Source of the DNA: Kiritimatiellia bacterium
GTDB taxonomy: Bacteria > Verrucomicrobiota > Kiritimatiellia > RFP12 > UBA1067
Reading direction: 5' to 3'
Length of the DNA stretch: 14,103 nt
Assembly (NCBI GenBank): GCA_024405255.1
Contig: JAKSOY010000113.1
Span: forward strand, 1-14,103
How positions within the stretch are numbered: the stretch's first letter is position 1; the number at the start of each line of letters is the position of its first letter. Below the pieces are notes generated by a model, which ran no database searches, had not been told where the DNA came from, and saw only the letters and a list, made by a program, of their open reading frames with translations. Positions 1-7,162 of the stretch are shown here, one piece after another. The position numbers and the translations under genes are program-made.

Positions 1-1958
1 CCGGCGAACGGCACGCCATTGATCGTCACCGCGTTGCCCGCATAGGCATAACGCAGCACGCCGGTCGTTTCCACATCGGCATCGGCCGTGCAATCCTTCG
101 CCGCGCCCCACGCGATGGGCGCATCGGGCGAGATGTCGCGCAACTGCACGGCGTTGAAGAACGGCCCGGACGAATCGCCCTTGATGGAAATGGTGAGGGT
201 CGTGTCTTTCGCCCGGAACGTGCCCGTCACGTACTGCCCACGTGCCGCGCCATCGGGATCGCCCGTCGTGAGATTGGCCACACCGTCGATCGTGACCTTT
301 TCGCCGCTCAAGGCCGTGGTCCCGTGATTGCACCAGAGCTGGATGAGATAACGCCGCCCCGGAACCAAACGCCTGAAGGTAATCGTTCCCGTACCGCCCA
401 CGGTCGAGGAAAGCATGCCACACCCGAGAAGCGCCTTGTAGAACACGGTGAGCGTCGACGATGTTGCAAGTCCACCCGCCCAGGCCTGGGCCGAATTGTT
501 GTAGGATCCGGTGAAGCCGGTGAACGTCAGATCTTCGCCTCGCGCAGCCGTGCCCGTGGAGTGGCCCGGGAAGTAGACGCCATTGACCGTCATACCGCCG
601 ATGACGAAGTCTCCTGTCCCCTTGAAATTGCTCGGCATGACACCATAGGCATAGCGCAGGACGCCCTGCGTCACCACATCCGCATCCCCGGCGACATCCC
701 GCGGCTGCGCCCACACGACACCATTCGTAGAGACCACGGGACGCGCCACATCGGGCATACCGTTCACACCCACGCGGAAGAGGCGCACGGCCGTGCCGGT
801 GGAAGCGCCGTTCTTCGAAGCGCCGACACGAAACACGGCGGTGTGCTCGCCATCCGCCAGACCCTGGCGGAACACGCGCGTGTAGGGATACTGCAACGAA
901 CTGCTGTAGGACGAATAGAGATCGTAGGCGACGAAGTCGTCGCCATCGACGGAGATTTCCAGCATGCCCGCATCCTTGCCCGCAAGAATGAAGGCCGAGA
1001 TGGCCGTGCCGGTGAACTTGAACGAGCACGTACTTCCAGGCGTCGTGGACCAGAGAATGTCCTGCCCCACATAGTTGGACCGACAGCCGGTGAGGGTGGC
1101 CCAGTCGGGCGTGGAGAAATTCCAGCCCGCGCCGCGCGTCACGGACATCGGATCGATCCAGCAGCCGCGATCCCAGGACCCCGCATCAAGAAGCGCGGGG
1201 AGCGTATACGCGGCCGCCGTCGGAGTCGTCGAGCCCCAGCCCTGGTCGGTCAGGAGCGTACTCACGAGGTCGGCGCCGAACTGGCTGCCCGCCGCATTCG
1301 GATGGCAATCCGCGCCATAGGCCTGCCAGGAGAACGTACCGGCGGCTTCCGCATTCACGAGAGCCTTCGCCACGTTGATCGTGGGGATGCCATAATGTTC
1401 GGCCACGGCGAGATGGCCGGCATACGGTACGGGGGGCTGTCCCTGCCGCACAAGCGACAGCTCATTGGCGTTGGTGAAGAGGATCATGACGATGTCCATC
1501 TTCGGATTAGCCCGACGCGCCTGACGCACAATACCCTCCATGCCGTGCACGCAGTCGTCATAGGAGTGTCCGCCGAAGCCGTCCTGGTCGTCGTTCACCG
1601 CAAACTCGACGAACAGCACATCCGGCACGCCTTTCGCCAGGATGTCCTCCTGGAAGCGGAACGCGCCCGACGTCGAACAGGTCGAGGAGAGTCCGGCGAC
1701 CGTAAAGGAGAGCGTCGCCGAGGGGAAGCGCTGCTGGAGGTCCGTCTGCACGATGGGACGGAAGTAGTTCCCCTCCGTAATCGAGCCGCCCAGGAACGCA
1801 ATGCGTCCCTTCCCCTTCTCGGCAAAGACGCTCGGCGCATTTCGAAGCGCTGTCCGCGTGACAATGGCCCCGCCATTCAGCTCGGCGGCAACGGCACTTC
1901 CCACAAGGGCCAGCACACCCAGCCCAACTGCACATCGATGAAGAACTGATCTAATCAT
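1..1958 (-). CDS. Secreted SGNH/GDSL-family esterase with C-terminal repeat modules (3' end beyond window)
   Basis: The frame is open from the ATG at 1958 to base 1, so 652 residues are visible and the C-terminus lies outside. Residues 1-25 form a signal peptide (basic start, hydrophobic core, AVA-A site). The SGNH hydrolase fold follows: block I GGSIT with Ser59 as nucleophile, block III AVND with Asn122, and block V DCHP with Asp217 and His219. Residues about 265-400 look like a beta-sandwich domain. A module of about 200 residues starts near Trp416 (TQGVLRYAYG, then TVNGVYFPG) and begins again near residue 617 (TTGVLRYAYA, TINGVPFAG). In the family such enzymes commonly remove acetyl groups from polysaccharides; the substrate here is not visible. 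The start follows a GAGG motif overlapping the TGA of the upstream beta-helix gene, 8 bases away, which suggests translational coupling. SGNH assignment is secure; carbohydrate esterase activity is inferred. Confidence 0.85.
   Translation of the reverse strand, partial: MIRSVLHRCAVGLGVLALVGSAVAAELNGGAIVTRTALRNAPSVFAEKGKGRIAFLGGSITEGNYFRPIVQTDLQQRFPSATLSFTVAGLSSTCSTSGAFRFQEDILAKGVPDVLFVEFAVNDDQDGFGGHSYDDCVHGMEGIVRQARRANPKMDIVMILFTNANELSLVRQGQPPVPYAGHLAVAEHYGIPTINVAKALVNAEAAGTFSWQAYGADCHPNAAGSQFGADLVSTLLTDQGWGSTTPTAAAYTLPALLDAGSWDRGCWIDPMSVTRGAGWNFSTPDWATLTGCRSNYVGQDILWSTTPGSTCSFKFTGTAISAFILAGKDAGMLEISVDGDDFVAYDLYSSYSSSLQYPYTRVFRQGLADGEHTAVFRVGASKNGASTGTAVRLFRVGVNGMPDVARPVVSTNGVVWAQPRDVAGDADVVTQGVLRYAYGVMPSNFKGTGDFVIGGMTVNGVYFPGHSTGTAARGEDLTFTGFTGSYNNSAQAWAGGLATSSTLTVFYKALLGCGMLSSTVGGTGTITFRRLVPGRRYLIQLWCNHGTTALSGEKVTIDGVANLTTGDPDGAARGQYVTGTFRAKDTTLTISIKGDSSGPFFNAVQLRDISPDAPIAWGAAKDCTADADVETTGVLRYAYAGNAVTINGVPFA
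1432..1444 (+). repeat. Possible dispersed near-palindrome copy inside SGNH esterase gene
   Basis: GGGGGCTGTCCCT differs from the GGGGNCTGTCCCC consensus only in the last base. It encodes part of R-Q-G-Q-P-P on the minus strand, in the catalytic domain of the esterase. It lies 3.5 kb from the other copies. One such near-match could be chance. Confidence 0.4.
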
Positions 1959-1966
1959 GACGAACC

Positions 1967-4171
1967 TCATTTCTCGGTGGTTTTAAGTACTTGAAGGGCG
2001 ACGCGCGCCTGCCGCAGGAACGGATCGTCCTCGCGCGGACCGATGGCGGATTCCGGCGGCAGCGGATCGAGGAACCCGAGCGCGGCGAGCTGGGCGTCGC
2101 TCGGCTTCGCGCTGAAGCTCACGTTGCAGACGCAATTCGCGGCGGGGGCTGAACCGTGCGGCGCGGTTTGGCCCACCACGATGTTGCGCGTGAAGCGGTT
2201 CGGCGCGGGCGCGGTGGGAAGCGTCGCGAAGTTCGGATAGCGCGCCGTGTAGGCGGCGTTCGTGAAGAAGGGTAAAATGTTGGGGCGGCTCACGAAGTTC
2301 TTCCAGTGGGCGGAATTCCAAGGCGTGTAGGAGATCGCACGCGGGCAGCCGGTGAAGAGGTTGTTGTCCACCGTGTTGTTGTGGCCGCCGTGGATCTGCA
2401 CGCCGCCGAAATTGCCGAAGCTGCAGTTCTCGAAGCGGTTGCCGTAGATGAACGTGCTCGAGATCGCATCGTCGAGACGAATGCCCGCCTGGCCGCAGGG
2501 GGTCCACTTGCCGCCGCTGCCGATGTTGCGCCAGATGTTGTGGACGAAACGCAGCGCGAAGGTGGGGTTGCCCCAGGATTCGCCGCCGCCCTGGTCGTCC
2601 GATTCCGTGACCACGCGTTCAACGAGGTTCGAAACCACCACGAAATCATTGCCGTCGAGGCGCATGGCGGAGGAGAGGATGTCGTGGAAATGGTTGTGGC
2701 GAATCGTCATGCCGCACCCGAGGCCGTTGATGCCGGGGGCATAGGTGCGCTTCCGGCGGCCGGAGCGCGAGAAGAGATTGTTCTCCACAATGTAGTCCGC
2801 CGGCGTGAGCGTCGTCCGGTCGCCGCCCGTGAAGAGGAGGGCCGCATTGCCGAACATGTCGAACACATTGCCGCGCAGCGTGACCTGATGCGAGTCGGAG
2901 AGCGTGAAACCCGAGATGCCGAAGCGACGCACCACGTTGCCGGCGAGCGTCACACGCGTGAGGTTGCGACCCATGATCGCGTTTCCGCGCCCGTGCTGGA
3001 AAACGAATCCGCGGAGTTCGAAATCCGTCACACCATCAAGCGTGAGGAAAGGCACGTCGACCCGGCCGAGCACACAGGTCGCGTGGGCAGGAAGATCCGC
3101 AGGCGGCCACAGGTAGAGGCGACCGGTCGTACGGTCGATGTACCATTCGCCCGGCGCGTCAAGCGCGGCAAGGGCGTTGTGGAGGAAGTACGGATAGTTG
3201 GGATGGTAGTGATGGAGACGGTAGTCCGGCGTGTGGGGCGTGAGGGTGAGCGTACCGTGGGCAGGATCGAGCGCGGCCACATGAACAGACCAATCGCCCC
3301 AAAGCCAGGTGGGATAGAGGGTGATCATGAGGTCCGGCTCGGCGGCCCAGCGCGACCAGTCGGTGCGCGAAACGGAGATGGTGTTGCGATTCACATCACC
3401 GCTCGAAAAGACGTCCCATCCCGTGTTCGGATGGCGGGCGGGCAGGAGGCGGCGGTCGCCGAGATAGCATTCGGTGATGGCGCCCCGCACCGTGGGGGTC
3501 TTCGCGAGGGTGCCGTCGGGCTGCATCAATACGCCATAGTCGCCCGTCATATAACCGTAGGGCGGCACGGCGGCGTGGGCGTGGGGATAGCCGGCCGCCG
3601 CGAGGTCCGCCACGCGCACGGCGGCACGGGCGTTTTCAGGCAGACGTGCGAGCGCGGCGGGGTCGGTGACCGGGGCAAAGTTCTTGACCACGAACCCGCC
3701 TTCGAAGATCGGCGTTTCGCCCGGGAGGGCGCACCAGAGAATCGGCGCAGAAGGAGTACCCGCATCTTCGCGCGTGAGAGCGATCGTTTCCGAAAGGGCA
3801 TACGTGCCGCCCGCGAAAAAGACGGTCACGCCACCCGCCGGCAAGGCGCCGTTCGTGCGGCGCGCGCGCACGGCGGCGCGCGCGCGCTGCGGTGTGGCAA
3901 AGGGCTTCTCGCGCGTCCCCGGGTTCGCATCCGAACCGTTCGGTGAAACATAGAAGCATGTTCCCGAAACGGCCAGCGGCGCGTTCCGCGGTGCGAGCGG
4001 CGGCAGGGGGAAAACAGGATTCACGCGCGCTGCGCGCCATTGATCGGCCAGGCGCTTCGCGGCAGCGGCATCCGGGTCACGCGTCAAATGGTCGCCCGTC
4101 AAGGCCTCGCCGGCCGAGAGCATCTGGAAAAGCGAACAGGAAGCGGCAAAGGAAACAAGAAGTTTTTTCAT
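1967..4171 (-). CDS. Secreted right-handed parallel beta-helix protein, GH141-like
   Basis: The protein has 734 residues from the ATG at 4171. It opens with a signal peptide (MKKLLVSFAASCSLF, cleavage near Ala20). Residues 72-160 carry the entry segment typical of beta-helix glycosidases: YVSPNGSDANPGT, a GGTY strand turn and an ALTREDAGTPSAPI stretch. Residues 341-357 (GEWYIDRTTGRLYLWPP) match a motif I recall from GH141-type proteins. From about 375 to 610 come parallel beta-helix coils rich in N-x-F/V turns, with acidic residues at ESDDQGGGES (523-532) that could lie in the active cleft. GH141 includes alpha-L-fucosidases and xylanases; the substrate cannot be told here. An in-frame GTG exists at 4198, but the promoter at 4205-4233 would start transcription about there. 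An AAAGG motif precedes the ATG, which also gives a clean signal peptide. It is co-transcribed with the SGNH esterase. Confidence 0.85.
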   Translation of the reverse strand: MKKLLVSFAASCSLFQMLSAGEALTGDHLTRDPDAAAAKRLADQWRAARVNPVFPLPPLAPRNAPLAVSGTCFYVSPNGSDANPGTREKPFATPQRARAAVRARRTNGALPAGGVTVFFAGGTYALSETIALTREDAGTPSAPILWCALPGETPIFEGGFVVKNFAPVTDPAALARLPENARAAVRVADLAAAGYPHAHAAVPPYGYMTGDYGVLMQPDGTLAKTPTVRGAITECYLGDRRLLPARHPNTGWDVFSSGDVNRNTISVSRTDWSRWAAEPDLMITLYPTWLWGDWSVHVAALDPAHGTLTLTPHTPDYRLHHYHPNYPYFLHNALAALDAPGEWYIDRTTGRLYLWPPADLPAHATCVLGRVDVPFLTLDGVTDFELRGFVFQHGRGNAIMGRNLTRVTLAGNVVRRFGISGFTLSDSHQVTLRGNVFDMFGNAALLFTGGDRTTLTPADYIVENNLFSRSGRRKRTYAPGINGLGCGMTIRHNHFHDILSSAMRLDGNDFVVVSNLVERVVTESDDQGGGESWGNPTFALRFVHNIWRNIGSGGKWTPCGQAGIRLDDAISSTFIYGNRFENCSFGNFGGVQIHGGHNNTVDNNLFTGCPRAISYTPWNSAHWKNFVSRPNILPFFTNAAYTARYPNFATLPTAPAPNRFTRNIVVGQTAPHGSAPAANCVCNVSFSAKPSDAQLAALGFLDPLPPESAIGPREDDPFLRQARVALQVLKTTEK

Positions 4172-4204
4172 GGAGAGTGCCTTTAGGTGATTTAACACTG
4201 CTCC

Positions 4205-4233
4205 ATTTTAGGACATTTACCGCCGCATGTCAA
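4205..4233 (-). promoter_or_regulatory. Sigma70-type promoter for the beta-helix/esterase operon
   Basis: Read on the minus strand, TTGACA (4233-4228) is a perfect -35 box. A 17-base spacer follows, then TAAAAT (4210-4205), five of six matches to TATAAT. Transcription would start near 4198, leaving a leader of about 27 bases that contains the AAAGG ribosome site and the ATG at 4171. The box begins just after the stop codon of the upstream toroid gene, so the carbohydrate pair can be expressed apart from the signalling operon. The call rests on sequence match and position only. Confidence 0.75.
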
Positions 4234-4247
4234 CGCAAAGATTTTGA

Positions 4248-5822
4248 TCAAATGTCAACTGTCACGTGAACGTCTGACCCGTCTTTGAATGCGTCTCCAA
4301 GTTCGGGGGTTTCTTCCGTCGCCTTGAGCGACGTCGTCGGCAGATAGCGATAGTAGACCATCAGCTGTAACGCGCAGAGGCAGGTGCCCATCACCCGATC
4401 GTGGTAGGCGTCCTTGTTCTGCCAATAGCCGATTTCACACGGACGTCCCTTCACATCGGGGATCGTTTCGGGAGGTGTCACCATATATTTGGGATACGTG
4501 TCACGCATCGCCACATTCCACTTCTTCCAAGCGATGAAATCAGGATTGGCCGCTCCCTTGCGCATGCCCGCCTGGTACTTGCACTGTGTCGCATAGTACG
4601 AATAGTACTGCGGATTTCCTCCGCCCGGATGCTTCTCCCAGCTGGGTCCCCACTGCCGCATGTAGTCAAGAGCCGACCGCACCTCTTTCGACTGGTATTC
4701 GCCCAGCAGTTGCAGCGCCAGGCAGCCTGTGCCCGTCAAACCGTTCGGATTGTTCCCCGCGCAATAGCCGAAACCGCCGTTTTTGAACGCCCGCACCCGA
4801 AGGTAGCGAACCGCCTTTTTGAGCGCCGCGTCAAGACCCTCGACCTTCAATTCGGCCATGTGTCCCGCCTTGAGCGCCTGCAAGGCCCACCCGCCGAACG
4901 AAAGGTCGTCCCGGGTGGACGCCGCATGAAGTTTGTAGTCCCACCCGCCCGTGGGGGACTGTCCCCGAATGATCCGCGCCAGTCCTTTTTCCGCCGCCTC
5001 CTTGACATTCGGATTGCGCGTCATCCCGTAGGTTTCGCAGAGTGCGTAGGTGGCAATCAGAAACGCATACTCGTTCCCGTCGCTGCCGCGGATCTTGAAG
5101 GTTCCCCCAGCCTCATGCAATCCACCCATGAGATAGTCGACCGCACGTTTCACGGTTTCTCCGAATTCCGGCGACTGCGGTGTTTCACCATGTGCCAGGT
5201 AGGTCAACACGGCAAATCCCGTCATCGCCGCCGGCGAACTTCCCGTCCACGAACCATCCGACTGCTGCGTCTTCTTGAGCCAGCGCAGGGCCTTCATCAC
5301 CGCCCGTTCCGTCTCGTTGTTACCGCCGGTCGTCCCCCGCCCGCCGGTGGCGCTCCGACGGGCCGCGGCGCCGCGTCCACCGAATCCCCCCGGTACGTTG
5401 ATGCGAATCGGCGAAACCGCCGCCAATGCCTCCGCGCCGGGCAAGGGGTCCACGTGAGACTCTGTCGGCGTCGTTGTCGTCACCGGCATTGGTTTCGGAA
5501 TGTCCACGGGGATATTGACCGGCATGTCGATCTCAACCTCTGTTGTAATGTCGTGCGGATCGTCCGGCACATCGTGTGGCGGCGGAACGTCTTCAGTCAC
5601 ATCATTGGGTACTGTCACAATCTCGATTGATTTGCGAGAAGGACGTTCCCCGACGGCAGTCACCACAAACAGGACCGTCACCAGAAGACACGGCACGAGA
5701 AACGCCACCAGCGGCGCCGACAGCCGTTCCAGTTCGATGCGGGCCTCTTTGTATTCGCGCGAAGTCGGTGGCCGCCGAAGCCCGCGGACGATTTTCGTCA
5801 ATCTATTTTCCGTGATGTTCAT
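4248..5822 (-). CDS. Membrane-anchored prenyltransferase/squalene-oxidase-repeat (alpha/alpha toroid) protein
   Basis: The protein has 524 residues. Residues 1-35 are a charged cytoplasmic tail and 36-58 a single membrane helix. Residues 62-130 form a Pro- and Asp-rich linker full of short VP, DP and IP steps, and 145-168 a Gly/Arg-rich stretch. From about 173 to 495 there are repeated helical hairpins of the squalene-cyclase/prenyltransferase type: WLKKTQQSDGSW near 181, QSPTGGWDY near 288, NGGFGYC near 348. The DxDD motif of class II terpene cyclases is not evident. This suggests a periplasmic binding or scaffold role rather than triterpene synthesis. Such anchored toroid proteins are, to my knowledge, common in PVC genomes and have no assigned function. 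GGAGG lies 8 bases before the ATG. The gene follows the STN-like gene by 110 bases. A dispersed GGGGNCTGTCCCC copy lies in the codons of the GQSP segment. Confidence 0.8.
   Translation of the reverse strand: MNITENRLTKIVRGLRRPPTSREYKEARIELERLSAPLVAFLVPCLLVTVLFVVTAVGERPSRKSIEIVTVPNDVTEDVPPPHDVPDDPHDITTEVEIDMPVNIPVDIPKPMPVTTTTPTESHVDPLPGAEALAAVSPIRINVPGGFGGRGAAARRSATGGRGTTGGNNETERAVMKALRWLKKTQQSDGSWTGSSPAAMTGFAVLTYLAHGETPQSPEFGETVKRAVDYLMGGLHEAGGTFKIRGSDGNEYAFLIATYALCETYGMTRNPNVKEAAEKGLARIIRGQSPTGGWDYKLHAASTRDDLSFGGWALQALKAGHMAELKVEGLDAALKKAVRYLRVRAFKNGGFGYCAGNNPNGLTGTGCLALQLLGEYQSKEVRSALDYMRQWGPSWEKHPGGGNPQYYSYYATQCKYQAGMRKGAANPDFIAWKKWNVAMRDTYPKYMVTPPETIPDVKGRPCEIGYWQNKDAYHDRVMGTCLCALQLMVYYRYLPTTSLKATEETPELGDAFKDGSDVHVTVDI
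4954..4966 (+). repeat. Dispersed 13-bp near-palindrome, copy inside toroid gene
   Basis: GGGGACTGTCCCC is an exact match to the consensus GGGGNCTGTCCCC. It lies in the coding region of the toroid protein, where the minus strand reads it as the residues G-Q-S-P just before a conserved GGW. The copy may therefore be partly constrained by protein sequence. Confidence 0.6.
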
Positions 5823-5892
5823 TTTCTTTCCCTCCAGCGACTAACACGCAAACGGGGAAAGAGAATGACACGGAAAATGAAAATATTTTACG

Positions 5893-5913
5893 AAGAAAGA
5901 CGAGACCCTCTCG
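5893..5913 (-). terminator. Possible weak hairpin terminator after the STN-like gene
   Basis: Just downstream of the TAG at 5935-5933, the minus strand can fold CGAGA-GGG-TCTCG (5913-5901), a 5-bp stem with a 3-base loop. It is followed by a pyrimidine run, TCTTTCTT. The stem is short, the tract is interrupted, and it overlaps by one base the dispersed repeat at 5913-5925. It could reduce rather than stop read-through into the toroid gene. Confidence 0.25.
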
Positions 5914-5925
5914 GGGACAGGCCCC
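5913..5925 (-). repeat. Dispersed 13-bp near-palindrome, intergenic copy
   Basis: On the minus strand the sequence is GGGGCCTGTCCCC, an exact match to GGGGNCTGTCCCC. It lies 8 bases beyond the stop codon of the STN-like gene and is the only copy in the window clearly outside a coding region. Confidence 0.65.
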
Positions 5926-5932
5926 AAGGGCC

Positions 5933-7162
5933 CTATCGGATAGGATGGACGAGGACGCATCCGCCGCGGATCTCAAACGCGGCGCCTGCCGACCGGCAAG
6001 CAAGGTCGAACGCGTCGTACAGCGTCGTATCCGACATACGGGCCGTACGCATCAACGGGAAGCGCCCATCGGGATGCGACCGCAGAATCAAATCGACATC
6101 CAGTTCCGCCGCATAGTCCGACACCGTCAGAAACAATCGCTCCAGCGCTTCATCGAGAGGTTCGTTCTCGTCGAATGCCACGAATCCGATGCGAATGCGC
6201 TTCAACTGACGCGCCGTCTCCGAAGCCTTTCCAGCCCCGAAGATGTCCCCGATCGGCTTGAGGGTCCCCAGCGGCTCGGTCCGCGTCAAAAGCCGCAGCC
6301 GCCCATGCGCGCGCATCGTAAAGCCGCCCGAGGCAGCACCTTGCGCGAGTTCGTCCGCCAAAGTCGCCTTCGTACCGCCGGCAGGCGGCAACACGGGGAA
6401 GCCGTCTTCCCCGTTGGGACCCAGCGGACACCGCACGATCGTACGAAAGAGGACGCGGTCTTTCTGCGACGTCGTCCGCACGCGGGCGAGCAGATCGAGT
6501 ATTGTCTCGTCGGGGGACTGTCCCCCGCGCGACGTACGCGACGCCAGCTTCGCCTCCACCCACCGTTCCGTTGCCACCTTCTGCGACCGCGCCGCATCGT
6601 CCTTCAACGCCCGCAGACACCCCTCGAGCTCGCCCACATCGACCCCGCGGGGGACAGGCTCCAGCGCCCCTTCGATCAATGTCACGAGCGAACGCGACGA
6701 GAACCCGCGCAACTGCATATGCCGCGCCACCTCGACAATCCGCAGATATTCGCCCGCCTGGACGAACAGACGAAACGCCCCCTGAAGGAGCAAGTACGAC
6801 TCGGCACCGGAGACCGTCTGGCTCGCCCGAATACGCGATTCCTCCGCCGCTTCCGCCGGCGACATCTTGCCCTTCTGCAAGGCCTCAATGAGATCCTCCG
6901 TCGCCGCACGCACCTGTGGCTCGGCCTTCACCAGCTGTTCCCGCGTGAACGCCCCCACCTCACCGACCATCAAGACGCACAAAAGGGACAGTCCCCCTCT
7001 CGCCCACCTTCCAAATGGGGACAGACCCCTCAGAAAGACCCCCTCTCTAGTTCTCAATGGTAACAGCCCCCTCAGAAAGGCCCCCGCTATAGTTCTCAAT
7101 GGTAACAGCCCCCTTAGGCACGCCTTGAATGGGGACAGACCCCTTTGTCCTGACCCGTTCAT
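5933..7162 (-). CDS. Exported protein with repeat-derived N-terminal extension and STN-like C-terminal domain
   Basis: The ORF has 409 residues. The ATG at 7162 overlaps the sigma-factor stop (ATGA) and has AAGGAG 8 bases upstream, so this start is well supported. Residues 7-60 are five related blocks (RGLSPF, RGLLPL, RGLLPL, RGLSPF, GGLSLL) encoded by a DNA repeat array. A signal sequence seems to begin only after that: Arg52 and Arg55, then LSLLCVLMVGEVGA, with possible cleavage before Phe72. Residues 72-200 look helical and Ala/Glu-rich, with no family I recognise. Residues about 320-407 resemble the secretin/TonB short N-terminal (STN) fold: IRIGFVAF, PLDEALERLF, then TTLYDAFDLACRSAG and a final VLVHP strand. 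No secretin barrel or TonB-dependent receptor follows. The export signal so far from the start is odd. A periplasmic role downstream of the kinase/sigma pair is inferred from position. Confidence 0.7.
   Translation of the reverse strand: MNGSGQRGLSPFKACLRGLLPLRTIAGAFLRGLLPLRTREGVFLRGLSPFGRWARGGLSLLCVLMVGEVGAFTREQLVKAEPQVRAATEDLIEALQKGKMSPAEAAEESRIRASQTVSGAESYLLLQGAFRLFVQAGEYLRIVEVARHMQLRGFSSRSLVTLIEGALEPVPRGVDVGELEGCLRALKDDAARSQKVATERWVEAKLASRTSRGGQSPDETILDLLARVRTTSQKDRVLFRTIVRCPLGPNGEDGFPVLPPAGGTKATLADELAQGAASGGFTMRAHGRLRLLTRTEPLGTLKPIGDIFGAGKASETARQLKRIRIGFVAFDENEPLDEALERLFLTVSDYAAELDVDLILRSHPDGRFPLMRTARMSDTTLYDAFDLACRSAGAAFEIRGGCVLVHPIR
6512..6526 (+). repeat. Dispersed near-palindrome, copy inside STN-like gene
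   Basis: GGGGGACTGTCCCCC contains an exact GGGGNCTGTCCCC core (6513-6525) extended by one G/C pair on each side. The minus strand reads it as G-G-Q-S-P within a hydrophilic stretch (SRGGQSPDE, residues about 211-219) of the STN-like protein, a likely surface loop that would tolerate insertion. Confidence 0.65.
6650..6662 (-). repeat. Degenerate near-palindrome copy inside STN-like gene
   Basis: The minus strand reads GGAGCCTGTCCCC, one mismatch from GGGGNCTGTCCCC. It encodes E-P-V-P near residue 168 of the STN-like protein. It is weaker than the other copies and could be chance in GC-rich coding sequence. Confidence 0.4.
6984..7144 (-). repeat. Array of five related repeat copies at the 5' end of the STN-like gene
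   Basis: On the minus strand five related copies begin at 7144, 7114, 7072, 7030 and 6998. Two are exact GGGGTCTGTCCCC (7143-7131 and 7029-7017). Two are variants GGGGGCTGTTACC (7113-7101 and 7071-7059). One is GGGGACTGTCCCT (6996-6984). The first four share an AGGGG-x-CTGT-xx-CCATT core. Distances between equivalent codons are 30, 42, 42 and 33 bases, all multiples of three. The array is therefore read without a frame break as repeated RGL(S/L)P(F/L) peptides. It starts 6 codons after the ATG at 7162. Confidence 0.8.
7031..7114 (-). repeat. 42-bp tandem duplication within the array
   Basis: Two adjacent 42-base units (7114-7073 and 7072-7031) agree at 39 of 42 positions. The first 25 bases are identical and the three differences fall in the last 17. 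Each unit is 14 codons long, so gain or loss of a unit keeps the frame. They encode RGLLPLRTIAGAFL and RGLLPLRTREGVFL. Confidence 0.9.

Noticed and set aside
611..621. CTCCTGTCCCC in the esterase gene as a further repeat copy
   Set aside because: Only the CTGTCCCC half matches, and an 8-mer match is expected by chance about once in this window.
324..1949. Long plus-strand ORF of 541 codons opposite the SGNH esterase
   Set aside because: Its product is Arg/His/Gly-rich without domain motifs, while the opposite strand carries clear SGNH motifs and a signal peptide. It is a shadow of GC-rich codon use.
3857..3890. Alternating GCGCGCGC runs inside the beta-helix gene
   Set aside because: They are explained by Arg/Ala codons (RARAAVRARR) in a GC-rich gene; no evidence for a structural role.
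2306..3946. Plus-strand ORF of 546 codons opposite the beta-helix gene
   Set aside because: The low-complexity charged product has no recognisable fold; the minus-strand gene is strongly supported.
6984..7144. CRISPR array
   Set aside because: Units are few, of unequal spacing, translated in frame, and the intervals between cores are not unique spacers; no cas gene is nearby.
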